A DNA stretch of 29,408 nucleotides, taken from positions 112,326-141,733 of the forward strand of contig NW_019773803.1 in NCBI RefSeq assembly GCF_001039355.2, in the 5' to 3' direction. The notes under the pieces were generated by a model. It was given only the letters and a program-made list of their open reading frames with translations, was not told the origin of the DNA and ran no database searches. This DNA comes from Lingula anatina (lineage: Eukaryota; Brachiopoda; Lingulata; Lingulida; Lingulidae). How positions within the stretch are numbered: the first letter of the stretch is position 1; every line of letters begins with the position of its first letter. A program made the translations under genes and the position numbers. Below, piece by piece: positions 1 to 8,505 of the stretch.

Positions 1-100
1 ACTGTGACCTTGAAATTGACTTTTGACCTACCTTACGATGAACTTAACTTTGATTGTACCATTTTTAGGCATATATATTTTTTGCATATTTTGAAAATTT

Positions 101-246
101 TTGTTGATTGCATTTTTACAGCTTGTCAAGCAGAAGACTGGTGGCTGTGACCCTTATTTTGTGTATGTGGGGGTCTATACGAATGTGCTTGCTCCAGCTG
201 GTGGTACAATATTCGGAGGCGGTATCGCCTCTCTGATCCTCTAGTT
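101..246 (+). repeat. 146-bp repeat, copy 1, possible 3'-terminal exon
   Basis: This block recurs without indels at 21101-21246 with six substitutions. Read on the plus strand, TTTTTACAG at 113-121 is a good splice acceptor, followed by a 41-codon open frame (122-244) that ends in TAG. The product would end in a Gly/Ala-rich hydrophobic tail (APAGGTIFGGG then IASLIL). Five of the six differences between copies change an amino acid in this frame and most also do so in the opposite frame, so neither frame shows purifying selection. A GAGGCG/CGCCTC mini-hairpin lies at 215-230. It may be an exon of an unknown gene or an unrecognised short repeat. Confidence 0.4.
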
Positions 247-611
247 ATATACAGACACTCTGTCTGTCTATATTCTGATCACTGTGTCTGTCCAGTGTCA
301 TTGCCATAGTCAGCACTTTGTGACACATCTGTTGTCTACATATAACTGATAAACTGTATTTTTGTTTTAAATTTCTCTAGAAAATCAGCATGCTTGGATT
401 ATTTTATGATATTGTTTTGTTATCTTTAGTAGTTTGGATATGATGCTACAGTATGTCCTGAGTATATCAAATTAAAGCAGCAATGTAGATGTGTATTTTT
501 GTCTATGTTTCTGATTCTGATATTTATTTTAATTACTAAATATTGTCATTTTGCAAATTTATGAAATTATTATAAGTTCATTTTTAAATGATTTGTCAAG
601 TGCATGGCAGC
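247..611. other. AT-rich intergenic DNA, nothing recognised
   Basis: Both strands are closed by frequent stops. I see no repeat, RNA gene or exon with a convincing pair of splice sites. Confidence 0.5.
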
Positions 612-783
612 AGTCAGAAGGTTCATTGGTCTGGTAGTTTGATGATGCCAAGATCCAATGATTCAAAAGGTTCAATAGTCAGAATGTTCATTGGTCTGAT
701 AGTTTGATAATGCAAATGTCCAGTTGTTCCGAAGGTTTGCTAGTCAGAAGGTTCACTTGCCTGAGATTTCATGGTTCAAAGGT
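612..783. repeat. Degenerate 65-bp tandem repeat, about 2.6 units
   Basis: AGTCAGAAGGTTCA-like unit starts lie at 612, 677 and 742, exactly 65 bp apart. Each unit carries AGTCAGAAtGTTCA(t/c)T then a TGGTCTG(g/a)TAGTTTGAT stretch, followed by a less conserved half. The third unit is partial and more diverged. No open frame runs through the array. Confidence 0.8.
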
Positions 784-867
784 TGTAAAGGTATATAGTA
801 TGAAAGGTATATAGTGTAACATAGCAATGATAGGATTTGTTAGAGGAAGAAAACATGAACTATTTAA

Positions 868-1080
868 AGTCATAATAACTCTTCATTTTGGCCAAAAATT
901 GGATTTTCCTGGAGTAAACGGCAATTTTCCCGTACTTACCAATGGTCAGCGATCCCATTCCTGCATTCAAAGTTAGTCCAGGTTTTTTTTTCCTAAACGT
1001 TTGGTTTTTTGTTAAAATCTCTTAAGAGATTTTAACTGACAGAGCCCACTCTGACATTGCATAATCACGTGATATCGAGC
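868..1080. mobile_element. Left terminal segment of a TTAA-flanked DNA transposon
   Basis: A TTAA at 864-867 is followed by AGTCATAATAACTCTTCAT, a close variant of the terminus of the complete short element at 5868-6204. The next ~170 bp match, in inverted orientation, the arm at 6042-6204 (roughly four fifths identical by eye). The arm ends in a perfect 26-bp palindrome (1011-1036, centre CTTAAG), also kept in the other copy. Homology continues weakly to a CACGTG-like E-box near 1068. No matching right end follows closely, so either this copy lost it or its partner end is the one at 6204. TTAA target sites are typical of piggyBac and Kolobok superfamilies; the termini alone do not decide which. 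Confidence 0.75.
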
Positions 1081-1097
1081 GATAGTTTCTGGTGACC

Positions 1098-1106
1098 TAT
1101 TTAAAA
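1098..1106 (+). promoter_or_regulatory. TATA-like box
   Basis: TATTTAAAA lies about 80-105 bases upstream of two ATGs (1187, 1204) and just inside the transposon arm. A start site would be expected near 1130, in the A-rich CAACAACAACAC tract. The local sequence is richer in CpG than its surroundings. Confidence 0.45.
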
Positions 1107-1203
1107 CCGCAGGAAAAGCAGACAACAACAACACTACATAACAATAGTATTAAGTTTCATAAGATATATTCGTCTTATTGCTCAAAATGCATTTATATCT
1201 ACA

Positions 1204-1458
1204 ATGTGTGATATTCTGGGCTTTTTGTTATCCAATGCACTGTACAAAGACTCGCAACTTACGTCTGCGTATTGCATCAGGTTTTTCGCGCCAGAAGTTA
1301 TTTTGGTCTCGAATGAACGCGAGAAACCGCGTGACATCCCAACGTCATTGGCAACGGATGCCTTAACGACCGGGAAGAAGGGCATTGAAATCCATATTGA
1401 CAAGCACAGATTTAAGTTTTACTACAATAACGGCTGTTTTAGTGGTAAAATGCAATAG
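1204..1458 (+). CDS. Small ORF of unknown function (84 aa) inside the transposon arm
   Basis: This is an 84-codon frame from ATG (context ACAATG, A at -3) to TAG. It starts with a short hydrophobic stretch (MCDILGFLL), followed by FFAPEVILVSNEREKPRD and a basic C-terminal third (HIDKHRFKFYYNNG). I do not recognise a family. A TATA-like box lies ~100 bp upstream and an AATAAA lies 163 bp downstream, so it is packaged like a complete mini-gene. An ATG at 1187 opens a competing 59-codon frame. CpG density is higher than in the flanks, which fits either a recent element gene or a first exon. It could be the 5' part of the transposon's own gene with the remainder lost. Confidence 0.4.
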   Translation: MCDILGFLLSNALYKDSQLTSAYCIRFFAPEVILVSNEREKPRDIPTSLATDALTTGKKGIEIHIDKHRFKFYYNNGCFSGKMQ

Positions 1459-1620
1459 AATATATTTCCATGCGTTGTTTACAATGTATTTCTTGCAGAA
1501 TTTTGAATCTCACAGGAAGAGTTAGTTTTGCTTTAACACAATTATAAATATCTACAGTTGTTTTTTATTCGGATTTCGTCTATTGTTGATGTCTGGCTGC
1601 ATTGAAAATGAGCATGTTTA

Positions 1621-1626
1621 AATAAA
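1621..1626 (+). promoter_or_regulatory. Polyadenylation signal AATAAA
   Basis: A canonical hexamer on the plus strand, 163 bp after the stop of the 84-codon ORF and directly before the LINE insertion, where a short transcript would end. Confidence 0.4.
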
Positions 1627-1637
1627 TTGTTAACTGC

Positions 1638-2545
1638 TAATATTATTATTATTATTATTATTATCATTATTATTATTTATGCCGGTTCAAGTACATTTTT
1701 TACAATGACTATGACCTAACAGTATACATTATATAACCATATAACTAAAATTACAATAATAAATTACAATATTGTTTTTATTAACTGCGATCAGATTTTA
1801 CAATTGCAGTATACACTCAGTGTCTTTGGTTGACTAGGTGGTGGTTGGTTGAGAATATTTTTTCTTTCTTTATTACACGTTGTGATATAGTGGGCCACAT
1901 TCTTTATAACATCTAAATCGTTTGACTGCATTATACATTTGAACTGGCCCTCTGGGGTTTGTGTAGGATCTGGTTTTAGGATCTCCCTGTGTTTGGTGTG
2001 TAAGGGGCATTTTAAAAGAAAGTGTATTTTGTTTTCGACTTCATCTGAGCATAACTTGCAGATTCTTTCTTCAGGGGGTATTGGTTTTGGTTTTCGGTAT
2101 CTGCCTCTTTGGATTTCTAAGTCGTGTGCCCCTGTTCTAAATTTTGCCAAATTTTGCATTTCATGTTTTGGTATAGGTGCTGTTGTGTACACTTCCCTTT
2201 CATAATTTGTTTTAAATAATCGATATGTACGTAGTATGCTGTTTTCTCGCTCTATTTCTTTGAGAAACAAAAAGGAATAGTGACTTTCCAGTGCATTTTT
2301 TTACTTCTGCTTTCGAGGGGGTATTAGTCAGTGTTTTGATTAGGTTTTGAGTAATGTATTTAATTTCGCTTGACCAATTTTTTACCTGTGTGTCATGTTT
2401 TGTTTCATATTCATACATTGTTTTTGCCATGCGCTGCTTTGGCATTTCAGAAAATCTTTGCCAATAGGATGTAGCATGACCAATTATGTCATGTGTAATT
2501 GGGAATATGCCTAGTTCTGCCTTAGCTGCTATATTTGATACAACA
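1638..2545 (-). mobile_element. 5'-truncated LINE, 3' end with (AAT)n tail
   Basis: Reading on the minus strand, this holds the C-terminal part of a non-LTR retrotransposon ORF2 (2545 to 1791), a short 3' UTR, and an (AAT)n-type microsatellite at 1638-1679. Simple 3' repeats instead of poly(A) are usual for several LINE clades (CR1/L2/RTE-like). The element is cut at its 5' end, as expected from incomplete target-primed reverse transcription. No target-site duplication could be fixed because the 5' breakpoint is not visible. Confidence 0.75.
1791..2545 (-). pseudogene. LINE ORF2 C-terminus with zinc-knuckle
   Basis: From 2545 downward the frame reads SNIAAKAELGIFPI, which fits the post-RT region of many invertebrate LINE ORF2 proteins (N.AV.GELGR.P consensus), then YWQRFSEMPKQRM. 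A frameshift near 2270 switches to the frame holding the terminal cysteine motif CKLCSDEVENKIHFLLKCP (C-x2-C-x7-H-x4-C arrangement). This motif is typical of the C-terminal zinc finger of such polymerases. The stop is at 1791. The RT core is absent, so the fragment is dead. Confidence 0.8.
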
Positions 2546-2934
2546 AAATTTTAGACCTCTTACCTGTCAAAATTCACATATTAAGGAAATTGGATTGCTA
2601 TTCGGGTAAAGTGTACAAAATATAAGATATCAATATAGTAGCTAAAATATAGTTGCTACAAATTCCATTTTTTATGTTGTGAAAAAGAGAGACAGCAGAT
2701 GGGTAAAAACTCTTTAAAAACCTTTTGAATCCTTTAAAACATGAAAGTCTACAGTAGCTTTATTAAGAAATTAAAAAGACCGTGTGCAGGATGGGTGTAG
2801 TCAGACATAATTGTTCATGTTTTTGCTGCTTATCTTTCTGGATAAATGGCACTTATAGAGGGGAGATCGAAACCAATGATTTTGCTACATGTACATGTCA
2901 CTTTCTATTGGACTATAAATTTAAACTGAATGCA
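2546..2934. other. No gene recognised
   Basis: AT-rich sequence between the LINE and the integrase relic. A plus-strand open frame covers part of it, but it continues across the integrase and has no independent support. Confidence 0.4.
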
Positions 2935-3400
2935 CTGCTCTATACACATCAAGGGAGTGTCATGGCGTACATTGTACCCATTCTTTTGATGGACCTGTGC
3001 TCTGGAAATGTTCTCTTGGGCTTCAATCAACTTGGAAAACATATCTGATGGCTTTCAAGGGCTTCTTGCTCTGTTACCTCTGAGGTGGGGTTTCCAATTG
3101 GAAATTTGTCTTCATTTAGAAGAGATGCCTCTTTGCCAAATGCCAAAATGAAAGGCGTCTGTAGTTCTGTATGCAAGGAGACATGGGTCAATGAACTCAT
3201 CCCAGTTGTCTTGATGGGCATTTGCATACTTTGTGAGATAGTTGCAGACAGTCCTGTTGTAGCGTTCACATTGTCCATTCGCCTGAGGGTGGCAGGCTGT
3301 TCTACCATGATAATTGATGCCAAGTTGCTGATATAATCTCTCATTTACTTGGTTACGGAATTTGAGTCCTTGGCCAGGAATTAGCACCTTGACACTAGCA
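2935..3400 (-). pseudogene. Ty3/gypsy-type integrase fragment, frameshifted
   Basis: The minus strand encodes the second half of an integrase catalytic core. The positions usually filled by a DQG...F motif read PGQGLKF, so the second catalytic Asp is replaced by Gly. The third catalytic residue, Glu, is kept in CHPQANGQCERYNRT. WDEFIDPCLLAYRTT follows. A frameshift then moves to the frame with FILAFGKEASLL, and another to the frame ending in the Gln/Lys-rich post-core helix (ENISRAQVHQKNGYN). Order and spacing match the Ty3/gypsy pol C-terminus. Two frameshifts and a lost catalytic residue make it inactive. RT, protease and LTRs are not seen nearby. Confidence 0.82.
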
Positions 3401-4065
3401 CCTTTATCAAATTAGTTGTGGACCCTGAGGTACATCGGTCGCTACATGTTCTCATATTCAATTTTTTAAAAATACTTTTTGTTTGAAGAGACAACCATTA
3501 ATATTTGTTTGAGGAGACATACTCAATCACCTTTTCAACTTCTGTTTTGTTGTATTTTTAGTCAGTGACTAAAGGTCATTGTAAGGCATATTATCATATA
3601 CAACAATATTAACAGATTGCAACTGGGGGTCTCTGCCAGCAAACCCTTTCTGCTGCAGTTGGCACAGGCCTGCAATTGGTACAGATACACCAGTCTGGTG
3701 TAACATCTGGCCTAGGTACAGGGAATGGCTGTCTGTTATGTATGTTGTCTGTGGTTCTGGACTGACGCTTCTCAAAATAACACGTGTACACCATTCGATG
3801 CATTTGATGGAACTGACTTTATTGGTTTTATCACAAGTACATATCAATGTGCAGGGGCGCAGTGTTACGCGCCACACAATCTAGTCCCTAAGATACATAA
3901 TACTGTCCACAGTGCCCAGGGATATTGTTGTTTAGAATTTTCTTTATGTCCAATGCCAAAGATGGGTTTCTGTTGGCATTTTAACAACAGTGTCAGTTAG
4001 GACATCTTTTTCAACATTTATATCACACTTGGCTTAAAATAAATGCCAAAATATTAGATAAGGTC
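3401..4065. other. No convincing gene
   Basis: Opposed open frames occur at 3569-3877 (minus) and 3725-4000 (plus). Neither has splice sites, a family motif or a matching neighbour. The minus frame ends in VNIVVYDNMPYNDL, faintly like the VYDS strand of Ulp1-type proteases found just upstream on the same strand, but this is too weak to call. Confidence 0.35.
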
Positions 4066-4550
4066 CTAAGATAAGTTGTTTAGAGGTCTACCTGTATTTT
4101 TAATTAACCCTGTAATGATTGTAAAACTACAATTGTCTAGTGATGTAGTTATATATGTCACCTTTACTGATTGGGTCTTAACCTCACATGGAAACATTAC
4201 CAGTTTCCCCCTACAAAAACTCTCATACAAGTGTCTTCTCATCTGCTCTTGACTGGAAACAATGTCATACAGGTCAACCTTGTTCTCTAAACACACAGCT
4301 GTTGCAATGGCAAATAGGTCACAATCCTGACCACCAGCTTGTCTCTGTGGAGAATGCATTTCAAGACTCATTTAACATGACCTTGTTACAAAAATTAGAA
4401 TACAAACTCAACAATTGAGCCCTTAAATTAGGTGTCAGTCTTGGTGTTCATCTTTTTATTGACACATGCGGATACTACCCAATGTAAACCAACGTGATGA
4501 ATTTGAATTCCATCTGTAACCATAGGTTGTATCCCCAAACCAGAGGCCAA
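4066..4550 (-). pseudogene. Ulp1-like (C48-type) cysteine protease fragment
   Basis: Two open segments on the minus strand together show the catalytic layout of a Ulp1-like protease. At 4550-4440 the frame reads GIQPMVTDGIQIHHVGLHWVV; the HW pair (His codon 4482-4484) is the expected catalytic His. At 4371-4066 it reads QRQAGGQDCDLFAIATAV, with the oxyanion Gln and catalytic Cys, then MRRHLYESF and a FP-containing end. The stretch between the two is out of frame. Such proteases are carried by several animal transposons, so this is probably a transposon relic. A relative with the same IHH.G..WVVSA segment lies at 8087-8335. Confidence 0.7.
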
Positions 4551-4561
4551 GAGGAGAGAAG

Positions 4562-4855
4562 CTAAAAGTCCCTGAAGGGATCATCATCTTCAATATTTTT
4601 GGAATGAAAACCAAGGAATTCCTCCTCATCCCTGTCACTGAATAACAGAGCATTAGCATTGGGTTTCTCTGCATTGAGTGAATCCAAGATCCCAGTTATC
4701 TCAAAGGATTTCTTCACCATCTCGCCAGAAATGCAGGCCCACTCACTTGAAACCCATTCCATGATTTCTTTTTTAGTTGCTGTCTTGACTTGGTCTATAT
4801 TTTCCTCACAACTGCATTCACCGCACTGTGCGTGCAATTTTTTGGGGCCAAGCAT
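4562..4855 (-). pseudogene. pogo/Tigger-like transposase C-terminal fragment
   Basis: The frame contains KEIMEWVSSEWACISGEMV, KKSFEITGILDSLNAE and an acidic tail (DRDEEEFLGF, then DDDPFRDF). The pattern W(V)..AW..IS.E.I.KSF..CGI..ALDG matches the region after the DDE domain in pogo/Tigger and jerky-type transposases. The DDE core itself is missing. The relic ends 12 bp before the Ulp1-like relic begins, showing that fragments of different elements are packed end to end. Confidence 0.65.
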
Positions 4856-5863
4856 TAAATTTTTATCTGTAAGTTTAGTGCATTTTGTATTATAATCGAA
4901 AATCCCCTACGATGTAAGTTTATGTCACCTGTATGTACAAATCCTCTGTAAAAATTGTTATGCATCATTGTTCTGACACCCTTGCGCAAGACAGCGGTCT
5001 AGCGTAGGAGCATGCGATGGCGCATATAGATCATTGATGTAGCTGTCGGCGATAAAGTTGAATATAGTGCTCAGCAAGTTACAAAAATATAATAAACAGT
5101 AAGTAATTTATGTGTAATGGTGCTTTCATAATTTCTAAATAAAAATGGTGGTTTTAAAAGTGGCCTGCAGCTGCCGGTGGGCAGGTTGAGTCCTTCAGTT
5201 GTCCCATTCAAAAACAGCACAAATAAGTGATAACAAACTCTCCTGTCAAGTGGCAGTTCCTTTGTTCGGAACGGTGGTCTGAAAACTCTGAAAAACTTTG
5301 ATGAATCATGGGGCAAGTTTCAATTGGGCACACTTCCTTGCATTCAGAAAATTTGAATTGTGCCCAAGGTGAGTCCAGCAATCGTTCATACAGAAAAAGA
5401 AAATTTGGATTCAGAGATAAAACGTTTTGTTCATAATTATTACAGCATTCGTATAGATCGGAGAATTACCGTAATTGAGCTAATTTTGTTTATTACAGTT
5501 TTATCTTTTGATTTTTTAGCCACCCTTAGCAAAATTTAAGGCTTCTTGCAAACAGTTGCTGCAAATTTGCCGCAAACTCCCCACAAACTTAATTTTATTT
5601 TAGAAACTTGCACATTTAAATCAAATCAAATCAACATTTGGTAAAGGTTGTTCAGATATGTCTCCGATATAATGATATGAAGTGGATCTGCTAATGCATT
5701 TTATTCATTGGAAAGAACAGTTACCAAGCTGTCAAGGATGCTTTAATTTTTAAAAGGATTCAACAACTTTATTTACATCTCCAAGTTTAAGTTTAAAGCA
5801 GTCTGAGTTTAATCATCGGGTCTCTAACAATATGAATTAATTCTGTTAATTGGCTTCAATATC
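4856..5863. other. No gene; weak GCAAACTT-type repeat near 5540-5620
   Basis: No open frame has family support; the 81-codon minus frame at 5071-5316 has none. Around 5545-5620, GCTGCAAATTTG, CCGCAAACTCC and ACAAACTTAATTTT resemble the degenerate GTGCAGCAAACTT repeats at 22525-22790. Confidence 0.4.
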
Positions 5864-5867
5864 TTAA

Positions 5868-6204
5868 AGGGATAATAACTCTTCGTATGAGGTCTATATA
5901 TCACAATAAAAACATTGTGAATAACTCATAGAAATATTATGTATTCTGTTTTACAACAAAAACAGCAGTTATAGCTATTATTCTGATATCTAAGCTTGTC
6001 TTCAGACCACGTGACCTCCATTGATGGCTATGCTCTGTTATAATCTCTTAAGAGATTTTAACGAAAAACCAAACTTTTTAGAAAAAATACAGGGACTTAC
6101 TTTGAATGTAAAAATGGATTCATTAACCATTGGTAAGTATGGGAAAATTGTTGTTTACTCCAGGAAAATTCATTTTTTGGCCAAAACGAAGAGTTATTAT
6201 CCCT
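5868..6204. mobile_element. Complete 337-bp TTAA-flanked MITE
   Basis: TTAA at 5864-5867 and at 6205-6208 flank a 337-bp element. Its ends are perfect inverted repeats of 19 bp (AGGGATAATAACTCTTCGT). The right arm contains the AATCTCTTAAGAGATT palindrome at 6042-6057 and is an inverted match to 868-1036. On the minus strand a start-codon-like segment, ATGGAGGTCACGTGGTCTGA, lies near 6020, so the element looks like an internal-deletion derivative of a larger coding transposon. The target site and long terminal homology fit piggyBac- or Kolobok-type MITEs. Confidence 0.85.
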
Positions 6205-6225
6205 TTAAACTTGTTCATTATTCAC

Positions 6226-6536
6226 TGTAATGTATTTTGGGTGTATGAATATATAAGGAGTAGAACTTAGTATAAGAGATCAGAGCTCAGAGTGAGTTTG
6301 GTCAGTTGAATCCGAAAGCTGGTTTGTCCCCGCTGTCCTAGGAGACTCCAAATCTGTCAGCCAGAGAAATAAACATAGAGATCAGGCAGGTTGAAGTTGA
6401 TCTCTGGAAAACAAATCACCACTGTTGTGTCACCTGCTAGAGAAGTCAGACTAAATGTCCACTGTGATACAAGCACCACATCTCATCTGAAAGAGAAGAA
6501 AAATAAAACAACACGTTTCTTGTAAAATCTGTTGTG
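6226..6536 (+). mobile_element. LTR-like segment, possible solo LTR
   Basis: TTCAC at 6221-6225 and 6537-6541 flank a 311-bp segment. It has a TATATAAGG box near 6250, a GC-richer possible start region, and AATAAA at about 6368 and 6502, the order of an LTR promoter and polyA unit. It starts with TG but ends in TG, not CA, so the LTR reading is only tentative. Confidence 0.3.
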
Positions 6537-6604
6537 TTCACAGGTAGTTTGTCAAGTAAGCTTCTAGTAGATTTCCTTAATCCTTAATAAGTACACACAC
6601 ACAT

Positions 6605-7560
6605 ATAAACTCTGAAAATTCTGTTAGAGTTTCTTAAATATCATCAAAAAAGTTACAGGTAAAATCATTCTTCTCACCATTCCTTTCTCACAGTACCAGT
6701 CAAAGTTACTGTGATTTTCTTCTTTAACTCCTAAAATTCATTATAAGTAAAACATAGAAAACTAATTACATTATAGGCAAAAGGGTCTGTAAACTCAAAA
6801 TTGAATTTGACAGGCTCAAAAGATGCTATATTGAGAACAGATTTTTTTTTTTTCAAATTCCTTTGCCATTGATAATAATCTGGTTTGGACTTCAAGTAAA
6901 ACAGTAAGCAAAGTATTATTTTGTCAATTTTGTCATTACTCCCAGAATAACCATTTTTTCCCCATTTGCAGGTTGTTTTTCTTTACTTAAAATCTTGTTG
7001 ACATTTGAAAGCTGCTGAATCCTTTTCATTGTTCTTTTGGAATGTTTTCTTGTGGTTCATCATTTTAACAAAATTTTAGATGGATCACAGTTGGAGTTTA
7101 TTATCAAAGTGCCCAAATATGCAAGTGCAACACAAAGTTTTGTTTCAGTACCTTCTTCCAATTAAGCCAAATAACATAGCTCATGCTGAGTAACATAAGT
7201 CCCAAAAAAGCACAGATGAATGCAAATGCAAGTTTGTGGTACAGCACGAACTTTGGTGGAGGCATTTTCAAGGCAAAAGCTAACAAAGAAAAGAAAGGAT
7301 AGAGCTTAAAAAATGGAAAGCAAGGAAGCAACCAACATGCAATATGTAAAATTGTCAGCATCAGTTCTTGACCTTTTCTTTTTCAGTCTTGCAAGGTGTT
7401 CCGTGTTGGTGTAATCTTGGTAACAAGCTCTGTGATATGCTTCAACTGGCCCATCTTGCCAGTGACTCTTGATTGCATTGTAGCATGCATCTTTGCAAAC
7501 ATCAGCTGCTTTTTTAAATGTATCCCAGCTTCATAATATAAAGTTTTGATACACAGTTGC
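6605..7560 (-). pseudogene. Unclassified relic, copy 1 of a ~0.95-kb direct repeat
   Basis: The block matches 12671-13585 in the same orientation at high identity. On the minus strand, 7560-7381 reads WDTFKKAADVCKDACYN and EAYHRACYQDYTNTEHL, a Cys/His-containing module seen (from memory) near the N-terminus of uncharacterised mollusc and cnidarian proteins. A pyrimidine-rich acceptor near 7280 precedes a frame with STKVRAV...GTYVTQHELCYLA and then LEEGTETKLCVALAYLGTL. Stops and a frameshift interrupt the frame. Lower down, KSKPDYYQWQR is shared by both copies. The family is unknown; a transposon or multicopy gene relic is likely. Confidence 0.5.
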
Positions 7561-7813
7561 AGGCACAATTTCAAACTGATATGGACCTGTGTACAGAAGG
7601 AACTGCCAAAACTCAGTTGCTTTCCAGTATGCAATTTCAAAGAGTGATCTAGGTTTTCTTGCAAACTCTGATGGTATACTGTCTTTTAAGGCCACTAAAC
7701 GTCTTGATATTTCCTGCAATACCCTACTACCAAGTCTACAAGATAACAGACCCTTCATCCACAGATTTAACAGCCTTTTCACTACCCCTTTTCTCCACCA
7801 CATTTACTTATAA
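7531..7813 (-). pseudogene. Animal CACTA-like (DUF4218-type) transposase mid fragment
   Basis: The minus frame reads GVVKRLLNLWM, then IPSEFARKPRSLFEI and WKATEFWQFLLYTGP. I recognise the order KRLL.LW ... P.EF.RKPRS...WKATEFRQFLLYTGP from a family of animal transposon proteins related to CACTA/EnSpm, in which a GPLW..S.F.FE..NG segment follows. That later segment occurs here at 19107-19505. Only ~90 codons remain, and the fragment abuts the repeated relic at its 3' end. Called pseudogene because neither end is complete. Confidence 0.7.
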
Positions 7814-8086
7814 TGTCATATTGGGTAGTTGTTTTCTTTAATATACGTGGGACCTTAGGCAAATGAAGATGGTAAAAATCTGTTAAATGACCCATGCTTA
7901 TTTATGAAATTCAGTGGTGTATATGATAACTTACATGTAGATTCAACAGTGGCCATGCAGGTATTTGTGGGAGGTAGAGGAAATGAAGACTTGTAGTCTT
8001 TTCTTGATTTAAAAAAATTATCCCATCATCTAAAAATCTGTGTGTTATTCTGGGTCAGTTCCATTTTACACTTTTCTAGGTCCTTC
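7814..8086. other. No gene recognised
   Basis: Short AT-rich spacer with no open frame or repeat that I can support. Confidence 0.4.
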
Positions 8087-8335
8087 TTAAATTTTTTTTG
8101 TGTCCATGAGGGTTCCATCTGGTTCAAAGACCTGTAATTGTGGTATTTCTTTATGTTCATATCCCTGTGTCATTCTTGGAGTTAGAGAGCCATTCACAAG
8201 TTCTTTGTTGCTAAAACTTGCAGACACAACCCAGCGTGATCCAGCATGATGAATGTGAATTCCAGCTGTAACTAAAGGTTGCAGGCCTATCCAGATAAAG
8301 CATACGGCTTGGTGAGGTGCAGTTACAACATTCAA
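8087..8335 (-). pseudogene. Ulp1-like protease fragment with substituted catalytic His
   Basis: The frame contains GLQPLVTAGIHIHHAGSRW followed by VVSASFSNKELVNG and a VFEPDGTLMD strand. It aligns by eye with the segment at 4550-4440. The residue before the conserved Trp, His in that copy and the catalytic His of the family, is Arg here (CGC, one transition from CAC). The Gln/Cys part of the active site is not found downstream. It is therefore an inactive relic, or a non-catalytic derivative if expressed. Confidence 0.6.
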
Positions 8336-8505
8336 AACGTTTTCAATAAAATGAATTTTTGTGCAACAAGACGTAGAAGATGAGGTTCATATACACACGA
8401 CAGATATGAGTGCAATCTGATGAACTCCACAGTTTAGAGATATTACTGTAAGTATTGTAGCAATGTCCAGCACAAGGCCAAAATAATAGTTCAAGTTCCT
8501 AATTG

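Noticed and set aside
1182-1403. Minus-strand frame opposite the 84-codon ORF
   Set aside because: No promoter or polyA signal in that direction, whereas the plus strand has both.
3569-4000. Opposed frames of about 100 codons
   Set aside because: No motif, splice site or repeat support on either strand.
7104-7361. Hydrophobic 85-codon frame, also conserved at 13161-13418
   Set aside because: It is a shadow frame of the duplicated relic; the LEEGTETK frame on the same strand has the protein-like substitutions, and the hydrophobic frame spans a pyrimidine tract that reads as an intron end.
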